This document shows, piece after piece, positions 7,665 through 12,961 of a stretch of 20,139 bases of DNA (position 1 is its first letter; every line of letters starts with the position of its first letter). Where the stretch lies: NCBI GenBank assembly GCA_023230525.1, contig JALNXE010000080.1, positions 1 through 20,139 on the forward strand, read 5' to 3'. The notes below the pieces were generated by a model. It was given only the letters and a program-made list of their open reading frames with translations, was not told the DNA's origin and searched no databases. The position numbers and the translations under genes were made by a program. This DNA comes from Desulfobulbaceae bacterium (GTDB lineage: Bacteria; Desulfobacterota; Desulfobulbia; Desulfobulbales; SURF-16).

Positions 7665-9503
7665 TTACAAAGTCAAACCGTCTTCCGGGGGCGGGGTCCT
7701 CTGTAAGAGGTATTGCCGGCCGGAGTAAAGGTCTTCGGTCAGTTTCTCCACCGCATCCAGCCAGTGCGCCACGCCTCTGCACAGCGGCGAGTCATCAATA
7801 TTATCCCGGCATACCGCAATATTTCCATCGGAGAGCACATACTGCATGCCGGGCAGCGGCCGGATGCTGAGATCGGGCGGGGTGCGCGTCAAGCTCATGG
7901 CCGTAGGGCTGGCATCGCCCAGCAGGCCGAGCAGGATATCCGGCAACCGGTAGAGCGGCAGATCACCCACCGGCACCGGACCGGCCTGGCCGTCGATGAT
8001 GATCAGGGGGGTCTGGGTCATGGTGGCGAACATATCGTCCGTGAACTCACTGCGATTTGCGGCGAGCAATTTTGATTCGGCAAAGGCCTCGTAGTTATTG
8101 CCCAGAAACGGCAGATGGTCCCCGAACAGTACGATCAGCCCGTTGGGGTCAAGCTGCCGCAGCACCTCGATGAAATCCATGAGCTCCCGGGATTTGTAGT
8201 AGATCGTATTGGCATAGGCCTCCACCATGGGTTCGGCGCTGGATGCGGTAATCACCGGGGGCCGCGCGGGGCCGAGAGGGTAATCCTGGTGGCCGAAGAA
8301 GGTCAGTACGTAATTGAGCATCGGCACCCCGTTTTCCAGCATGGGGTGGATCCGCGCCAGAACCTGGCGATAGAGGGAGGCGTCACTGAGGAATTCCCGG
8401 TTCATGTCGTCCATCGCAAAGTTATCTTTGGACCAGTAGTTCTGAAATCCCACCCGCCGGTAAGCATGCACCCGGTTCCAGAACATGGCCACGTTGGGAT
8501 GTGAAACCACGGTGGTATAGCCCTCATCGGCCAGGTGCCGCGGAAGACAGTTGGCGTCCCTCCGTAGTCTTCCTTCAAAGAATACCGCATCCTGGGTGAC
8601 CGGAAATCCGCACAGAGCCTCGAATTCGGCGTTGGCGGTATAGCCGCCGAATACGGGTGACAGGGCATGTGAATTTTCCGCTGCCGCCCACAGCGCCCGG
8701 AATCTGGGGTCAAGCGGATCCTGAGACAGTTTGGCCGAGCTGAGCAGGGCCGGATCCCAGAATGATTCAAGCACGATCATATGGATATTGCGTTGGGGCT
8801 TGGTTTTGCCGCCGCCAAAGCCAACGGGTACGAAAAAGGCGGGGTTCAGGGTCTCAACGGCGAATCCTACCTCGGTGGGGGTCGGATCGGCCACCTGAAG
8901 GGCCAGATAGCGGGCGCTCTCCTGCATGACATGGAGCAGCAGACCGCGATTCTGGAAATTGCACTCCTGATCCCAGACCGAGTTGCCGAACCAGCGGTCC
9001 ATCGCCCCTGTCACCACGGCAGGGATCTGGGTCACGGTCACCACGGCCGCGCTCAACAATCCCGCAACCACCCAGGCCCGTTGCCTGCGCAACTGCAGCA
9101 TGCCCAGCAGAAGCAGCGCGGCAGAGGCGCTGAGGCCGGTCAACAGGGCGAACTGCCAGCCGTGCAGGATCAGAAACAGGCTGCGCACTGCCTGGAAATC
9201 GTCCGGCATGACCGGCCCGCCGAGCATGGCTATCTTGGCGGCGTTTACCAGATGGAAGAGAGGCAGCAGAACAAGGAGAACCGAGATGAACCAGCCAGGA
9301 CCCCGGGCCAGGGCGAAAAGCGCCGCGCCGAGAAGCAGGTGAGCGAGCAGATCCAGGGGAATGGCGTTCGGCTGGATCGCCACATCAAACCACGCCCAGC
9401 TGACGACCTGCAGAAGCACGTAATAGAGGCCGGTGAAGCCAAGGGCCCCGGGCCAGCAACTCCCGAGAGAGCAAATATCTAAAGGAGAGTTGCTTTGCTT
9501 CAT
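7665..9503 (-). CDS. LTA synthase / MdoB-like membrane sulfatase-fold transferase
   Basis: 612 residues from the ATG at 9503; an in-frame TTG at 9527 would add eight residues and has no better ribosome binding site. About five N-terminal TM helices (roughly 20-180) precede a periplasmic alkaline-phosphatase/sulfatase-fold domain. Key residues of the LtaS family are present: the metal ligand Glu in VLESFWDP (E246), the nucleophilic Thr in GGYTANAEFE (T289), FGHQDYP (H405) and the metal-binding GDH (D462, H463). The enzyme therefore looks active. In Gram-positive bacteria this family polymerises glycerol phosphate. In Gram-negatives relatives add phosphoglycerol or phosphoethanolamine to glucans, LPS or other envelope polymers, which is the likelier role here. 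It is convergent with the frameshifted glycosyltransferase, separated by 40 bp. A strong promoter lies at 9711-9738. Confidence 0.88.
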   Translation of the reverse strand: MKQSNSPLDICSLGSCWPGALGFTGLYYVLLQVVSWAWFDVAIQPNAIPLDLLAHLLLGAALFALARGPGWFISVLLVLLPLFHLVNAAKIAMLGGPVMPDDFQAVRSLFLILHGWQFALLTGLSASAALLLLGMLQLRRQRAWVVAGLLSAAVVTVTQIPAVVTGAMDRWFGNSVWDQECNFQNRGLLLHVMQESARYLALQVADPTPTEVGFAVETLNPAFFVPVGFGGGKTKPQRNIHMIVLESFWDPALLSSAKLSQDPLDPRFRALWAAAENSHALSPVFGGYTANAEFEALCGFPVTQDAVFFEGRLRRDANCLPRHLADEGYTTVVSHPNVAMFWNRVHAYRRVGFQNYWSKDNFAMDDMNREFLSDASLYRQVLARIHPMLENGVPMLNYVLTFFGHQDYPLGPARPPVITASSAEPMVEAYANTIYYKSRELMDFIEVLRQLDPNGLIVLFGDHLPFLGNNYEAFAESKLLAANRSEFTDDMFATMTQTPLIIIDGQAGPVPVGDLPLYRLPDILLGLLGDASPTAMSLTRTPPDLSIRPLPGMQYVLSDGNIAVCRDNIDDSPLCRGVAHWLDAVEKLTEDLYSGRQYLLQRTPPPEDGLTL

Positions 9504-9540
9504 TGGGTTTCCCGGGAGAATGACCAAAGAGAGTCAGTTT

Positions 9541-9633
9541 AAGTGTCTAAAATACTTAAAGTACTTAAAGTGTCTTAAGTTAAAGGACTTGTCTGATCAG
9601 AAAGTACCGCAACTTCAGGTACTTTAGGCACTT
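9541..9633. repeat. 9-mer repeat array and inverted repeat in the leader of the LTA-synthase-like gene
   Basis: Bases 9541-9590 consist of near-repeats of TTAAAGTAC / CTAAAGTGT, period nine. The arm AAGTGTCTAAAATACTT (9541-9557) is matched in inverse by AGGTACTTTAGGCACTT (9617-9633), pairing at 16 of 17 positions if G-U is allowed. The array lies between the promoter at 9711-9738 and the start codon at 9503, so it would be folded into the 5' leader of that mRNA. The rest of the 328-bp gap (9504-9831) holds no gene. Confidence 0.6.
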
Positions 9634-9710
9634 TTCGCGAACCGCAATTCTGGTATCAACGCAAAATATGCCGAGATCAGGTTGTCTGAACTTAAAGTTT
9701 GTTAGTAAAA

Positions 9711-9738
9711 ATTATCACGAAGCAGTGCCCGGTGTCAA
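9711..9738 (-). promoter_or_regulatory. Strong sigma-70 promoter for the LTA-synthase-like gene
   Basis: On the minus strand a perfect TTGACA is followed, 16 bases later, by GATAAT. This is the best sigma-70 match I found in the window. The first gene downstream is the LTA-synthase-like gene, which implies a leader of about 200 bases containing the repeat at 9541-9633. No short reading frame in the leader can be supported. Confidence 0.55.
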
Positions 9739-9831
9739 TGGTTAGTTTTTGATTAATTATTAATGAGGTTTCGGTTAGGAAAGGATGAAGGGGGCGGCAA
9801 AGAGTCTCAATCAAGGCCTTGCCGGCAGGAA

Positions 9832-11007
9832 TTATTGAGGGCTTTTCCCAAAATGGCCGGCCGGCGGCAATGTTCTCCTGCGGGTGGAAAAACGTATGGC
9901 AGCGGTGGGGCACACCTCCCGGCAGGTGTAGCAGGCAAAGCAATCCGGGATCGTTTTCCTGTCGCGTTTTAAAATGGCGCCCATGACCGTGGAGGGGCAG
10001 GCGGCTGCGCACTTCCCACAGGCGATGCAGCTTTCATAGTCAACGCTGATTCTGACCAGGCTTGTCTTTTCCATGAGCCAGCCGACCAGGCCGAAGGGGC
10101 AGAAAAGGTGGCACCAGGGCCGGTAAACAAACAGGCAGGCAAGTGAGAGCATCCCGGCAAAAAGAGCCCCGGAAAGCCCCAGGTCTGCGGGTTTGTAGAT
10201 CTTGAACGGGTCGATGGGATCGATGATATCAAGACCGGAGGAAAAAGCGACAAGGGTAAACAGCAGGAAAAATGCGCAGCGAATGGTATTGGTCAGGGCA
10301 AAGGGCAGTTTGATCTGTCTGCCGATAACCGCCTTTGCTTGGTCAGTCCGGTTGAGGCGGAAAAGCAGATCCTGCAGGGTGCCGGCCTGGCAACCCCAGG
10401 CGCAGATATATTTATTGGCCAGCAAGACGATAGCCAGAAAGACTACCAGGGCGATCATGCGGGGCGGAAAGATGACATGGCTGGTTGCATAAAGGTGAAT
10501 GGCATCCTTGACGGTCCCCATGGGACTGGGGTCAGCCCCCAGGATTACGCCGAACAGCATAAACGAGGCGAATAGTACTCCGTTTCTCAGTCCCGGCGTC
10601 ACCTTGCGCCTTGCCATGAGGATAAAAACCGAGGCGAGAAAGGCAAACCAGAGGCCAAATTTTATCGGGATCTTGATCCAGTTCTTGCCGGCATGTTCCG
10701 CGGCCAGGGCCAGTTTCCCTTTCACCAGGGCGGCAATCTGCCCGGTTGAGCCGTATGCCTGCAATTCTTTTTGCAGATCGGCTTTATTTTCCAGGCCAAA
10801 TATCTCCTTTAAAACCGGGTCCGGCAGTTCATTGACCTGCCCGAACCGGGCAATGGTCATTCCCGGTTCAATCACCAGTTCCCCGGGCTTTGCTGAGGCT
10901 TCCGGCCTGCCGCCCCAGATCCGGTTGGACACGGTTGACAGGCCGATAACAAGAACAATGATGAAAATAAAAGATGCTGCCGTCTTAAGCGGAGAATGTT
11001 TGGCCAT
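9832..11007 (-). CDS. NapH/NosR-like membrane 4Fe-4S protein
   Basis: A 391-residue integral membrane electron-transfer protein. TM1 is at about 10-28, followed by a soluble segment (about 35-110) probably outside the membrane. Five further TM helices lie at about 113-131, 140-158, 180-200, 238-257 and 276-296. Two membrane-edge cysteine pairs are present: C202/C206 (CAWGCQAG) and C299/C303 (CHLFCPFG), the pattern of the NapH/NosR/CcoG group. Two ferredoxin clusters follow: C327-C330-C333-C337 (CIACGKCAAACP) and C356-C359-C362-C366 (CFACYTCREVCP). It likely passes electrons between quinone-side and periplasmic or cytoplasmic partners, but no partner reductase is nearby. The ATG begins one base after the stop of the upstream 101-residue gene, so the two are co-transcribed and probably translationally coupled. 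Confidence 0.9.
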   Translation of the reverse strand: MAKHSPLKTAASFIFIIVLVIGLSTVSNRIWGGRPEASAKPGELVIEPGMTIARFGQVNELPDPVLKEIFGLENKADLQKELQAYGSTGQIAALVKGKLALAAEHAGKNWIKIPIKFGLWFAFLASVFILMARRKVTPGLRNGVLFASFMLFGVILGADPSPMGTVKDAIHLYATSHVIFPPRMIALVVFLAIVLLANKYICAWGCQAGTLQDLLFRLNRTDQAKAVIGRQIKLPFALTNTIRCAFFLLFTLVAFSSGLDIIDPIDPFKIYKPADLGLSGALFAGMLSLACLFVYRPWCHLFCPFGLVGWLMEKTSLVRISVDYESCIACGKCAAACPSTVMGAILKRDRKTIPDCFACYTCREVCPTAAIRFSTRRRTLPPAGHFGKSPQ

Positions 11008-11008
11008 T

Positions 11009-11314
11009 TTATTCTATGTGTGCCTTAGCCGTTTGGAGAGCAAGGTCTTTATCCTTGGTAAACAGCTTCCACTTCATTTTTGATGAATGAATACCGGCGT
11101 TCTTGTCTTGGCCTCTGCAGTAATACCAGTGGCCAAAGCGTTCGACCTTGGAAAAGGGATGATTCTCGTTACAGAGAAACCCGCAGGGATTAACTTCTTT
11201 GAAAAAAATAGTTTCATCCGGGACTTCATCATAAGACATATCGGTAGGTAATTCGATTTGCGATACATCCACGTTCTGGGCCTGCTTTTCATCCAGCCAG
11301 TCTGAAATTCTCAT
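11009..11314 (-). CDS. Small Cys-containing protein, first gene of the Fe-S operon
   Basis: 101 residues, soluble, no signal peptide. C44 and C48 (NPCGFLCNENHP) and C66 (YYCRGQ), with H52 and H62, could form a small metal or redox site. The C-terminus is charged and helical (FTKDKDLALQTAKAHIE). I think similar proteins occur in Desulfobacterota, but I cannot name a characterised family. AAAGGAG lies about 10 bases before the ATG at 11314. The stop codon is one base before the start of the membrane 4Fe-4S protein, which suggests a joint function such as an accessory or assembly subunit. MITE copy B is inserted just beyond the ribosome binding site, so any native promoter has been pushed at least 240 bp away, or the element now supplies it. 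Confidence 0.8.
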   Translation of the reverse strand: MRISDWLDEKQAQNVDVSQIELPTDMSYDEVPDETIFFKEVNPCGFLCNENHPFSKVERFGHWYYCRGQDKNAGIHSSKMKWKLFTKDKDLALQTAKAHIE

Positions 11315-11336
11315 TTGATTTTTTCTCCTTTAGAAA

Positions 11337-11565
11337 TTCAACTTTCTGAGTTGTGGTAACATGTTGAAATTAAATTGATATCCTCATGGTCCCCGCAGCT
11401 TGTTTCCAGAGAATTCAGAAGCCAGAAATCAGGAGCCAGAATAAAACGTAATAAAATCAACCATTCTGAATTCTGTTTCCTGAATTCTCATGACGAGATC
11501 AGAGCAGCAACTATGTCACAAAAATATCGTTATTTCGACAAAATAGATCAAGTCAGAAAGTTGAG
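11337..11565 (+). mobile_element. MITE-like element, copy B (229 bp, complete)
   Basis: The ends are TTCAACTTTCTGAGTTG and, in inverse, CTCAACTTTCTGACTTG, matching at 15 of 17 positions. The element is flanked by identical 7-bp direct repeats TTAGAAA (11330-11336 and 11566-11572), which mark a transposition event. Inside is a pair of heptamer arrays in inverted orientation. Compared with copy C this copy lacks one 7-bp unit and one G, which accounts exactly for 229 against 237 bp. It contains no transposase gene. It lies between the ribosome binding site of the 101-residue gene and a REP-like hairpin. Confidence 0.85.
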
Positions 11566-11575
11566 TTAGAAATTT

Positions 11576-11641
11576 AGGAGCCGTTACGAAATAACATGGC
11601 CTTTTTTTAATTTCGTTACTGCTCCTTATGCCGTTCCGCGC
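11576..11641. repeat. REP-like hairpin repeat, copy 2
   Basis: A second copy of the element at 5279-5345. It has the stem GAGCCGTTACGAAAT with ATTTCGTTACTGCTC, a loop containing ACATGGCC and a T run, and the constant tail TTATGCCGTTCCGCGC. It begins three bases beyond the target duplication of MITE copy B, so before that insertion it lay just upstream of the ribosome binding site of the 101-residue gene. Confidence 0.7.
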
Positions 11642-11650
11642 GTTTTTCTG

Positions 11651-11667
11651 GCGGGCTTAATGCCCGC
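11651..11667. other. Small perfect hairpin
   Basis: GCGGGC and GCCCGC form a perfect 6-bp stem around TTAAT, directly after the REP-like repeat. No T tract follows on either strand. It may be part of a longer repeat unit. Confidence 0.3.
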
Positions 11668-11728
11668 ATCACCTGGTGTCTGGGGGGCTAAAAAATTCAA
11701 TAGAAATGCCCTTCTTCCTTCCGAATAT

Positions 11729-11772
11729 GTCAAGGATAAAGATTTGGCCCTCAGCGCCCTCTTGTCCTTGAC
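11729..11772. other. Inverted repeat in AT-rich intergenic DNA
   Basis: GTCAAGGA (11729-11736) and TCCTTGAC (11765-11772) are perfect inverted arms, with a further AAGA/TCTT pair and GGC/GCC inside. Short AGGGGTCA repeats, read on the minus strand, flank it. It lies beyond the stop codon of the 42-residue gene and could end that transcript or be a repeat remnant. The remainder of 11642-11802 shows nothing else. Confidence 0.35.
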
Positions 11773-11802
11773 CCCTACTGACCCCTTCCGAAGTCTGTAT
11801 TA

Positions 11803-11931
11803 TTATTTCTTTTTCGGTGGTTTGGGTGTGGGTATAGGTCTTTGCACCGGTGTTTCATATTTTGGAGGTGTAACTTCTCCCTTGAAATGATCAGTTTGAG
11901 GTTTTGTTATTTCATGCTTAGGCTTTTTCAT
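11803..11931 (-). CDS. 42-residue Pro/Lys-rich protein overlapping the DUF6338 gene
   Basis: A small gene of 42 codons. The ATG (11931-11929) overlaps the TGA of the DUF6338 gene (11930-11928) as ATGA. A near-perfect AAGGAGG lies 4 bases before the ATG, inside the last codons of the upstream gene. The product begins MKKPKHEITKPQTDHF and becomes proline- and lysine-rich (PIPTPKPPKKK at the end). It has no hydrophobic segment, and the predicted charge is strongly positive. The stop is TAA. The strong ribosome binding site plus the ATGA overlap make this more than a chance frame: the two products are probably made together in a coupled ratio. I do not recognise a named family. It may be a disordered partner of the DUF6338 membrane protein. 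Confidence 0.7.
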   Translation of the reverse strand: MKKPKHEITKPQTDHFKGEVTPPKYETPVQRPIPTPKPPKKK

Positions 11932-12578
11932 CTTTCCTCCTTTTTCCCCAATGTTTCACCAGGTTCAAGCGTAAATTCAATTAAATCTATATTGTCCCTA
12001 TTTAACAAAAAACCATGACAATTAGATTCAATATAATCAGGTTCTTTTTCATCTTTTTTGTCGTCGTTTATCCAAGCTGGATTATACAAATAAATATATC
12101 CTTCATTGGGATCTGTTGAAAACATAGTTGGGTACCCTCTAATTCGTCGATCATCCTTCAGTGTGACAATTACATGCCTATTTTGAGATAAAAAAGCGTC
12201 ATTCCAAGTATTTTTCCGTGATGTCTTTGTAGTTATATTTAGTTTCCTTAAAATAGAATGTATCAGGTCACTATGGTAAATAGCGCCAACTATTATAGGT
12301 AGGATAACTGTTAGGCTCAAAGTGGATAAAACAAGCCATCCGTTTTCACTAAATGAATATTTGAGTCTTGCATTTACCGAATCGACAAAGGCAAGGGGCT
12401 CCCAAGATGTAATGGCTGAGACAATGATGTAAATTACAAAAGAAAAAATTATTGCATCTGATATTCTTTTTGAAACGGAAACATCACCAGATTGAAATAA
12501 AGAATAAAATATTTGCCCTGACAGAAAACCAGGGAGCAATAGCAGTAAAATGTTGAGCGCTTCAACGGTGAGTGTCAA
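11928..12578 (-). CDS. DUF6338 family membrane protein
   Basis: 216 residues. The start is a TTG at 12578, chosen because GAGGT lies 5 bases upstream and the protein begins at the first membrane helix. Three TM segments (about 5-27, 38-58 and 80-103) precede a cytoplasmic domain of about 110 residues. That domain carries the family-like segment LRKLNITTKTSRKNTW (about 110-125), a VTLKDDRRIRGYPTMFS strand region and YIYLYNPAWINDD. I assign DUF6338 by this pattern. Function is unknown. The gene is distinctly AT-richer than its neighbours and sits in a repeat-filled stretch, suggesting horizontal acquisition. Its stop overlaps the start of a 42-residue Pro/Lys-rich protein in a two-gene unit. 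Confidence 0.78.
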   Translation of the reverse strand: MTLTVEALNILLLLLPGFLSGQIFYSLFQSGDVSVSKRISDAIIFSFVIYIIVSAITSWEPLAFVDSVNARLKYSFSENGWLVLSTLSLTVILPIIVGAIYHSDLIHSILRKLNITTKTSRKNTWNDAFLSQNRHVIVTLKDDRRIRGYPTMFSTDPNEGYIYLYNPAWINDDKKDEKEPDYIESNCHGFLLNRDNIDLIEFTLEPGETLGKKEER

Positions 12579-12961
12579 GTGTTACCTCATATATTTGTGC
12601 TACATAATGGTCGGGGTTACCGGCAAATTTGCCCTGATAAGTTGATATTCAGGGTAAATTCAGGCATTCCCCTCCTGGGACAATATAAAGCTTTTTGGCA
12701 AATATTGAGAGTCTTTTTGCTTTATTATTTGGTCAGGGCGAAAAGGCAAACAAAAAAGGATTCTTCGGATAAAAACAACTACCCGCAACCGGGAAAGCGT
12801 GCATATACTTTTGCCGCGGCAACGATGTCACAACGGCATAAAGCGTACCGTTGTTTTGCCTGCAAATGTGCATGCCGCGGGTTGCTCGTTCATTCCATCG
12901 ACCTGGATTGCGGCTGAAAACCTGCCGTAATGACGAGTTGGTGGCCGTTTTTCCCCTGTTG
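12579..12961. other. 383-bp AT-rich intergenic stretch with two hairpins
   Basis: There is no convincing gene between the UvrD-like stop codon and the DUF6338 start. A plus-strand open frame runs through 12579-12917, but it lacks a ribosome binding site and recognisable content. Two inverted repeats stand out: 12626-12660 (listed separately), and ACAACGG/CCGTTGT (12830-12836 with 12848-12854) around an 11-base loop, extended by an outer GGCAA/TTGCC pair. The latter could be a terminator-like structure after the helicase gene, but has no T tract. Confidence 0.4.
12626..12660. promoter_or_regulatory. 12-bp inverted repeat upstream of the DUF6338 gene
   Basis: AATTTGCCCTGA and TCAGGGTAAATT pair over 12 positions (one G-U) around an 11-base AT-rich loop. 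The repeat lies about 50-80 bases before the TTG start of the DUF6338 gene. Its size and symmetry would suit an operator for a dimeric repressor or a leader hairpin. No regulator gene is adjacent. Confidence 0.35.

Noticed and set aside
9504..9527. TTG start for the LTA-synthase-like protein
   Set aside because: It adds eight residues without a better ribosome binding site. The ATG at 9503 is preferred.
9541..9633. CRISPR-like array
   Set aside because: The units are 9 bases long, contiguous and without spacers, and no cas genes are present.
11728..11749. KDKDLAL peptide on the plus strand, like the C-terminus of the 101-residue protein
   Set aside because: The match is limited to about seven codons, in opposite orientation, and lies within an inverted repeat. 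Coincidence is more likely than a gene remnant.
12579..12917. 112-codon plus-strand frame before the UvrD-like stop
   Set aside because: No ribosome binding site and a sequence broken by hairpins. A Cys-rich end is the only feature and does not fit a known family.
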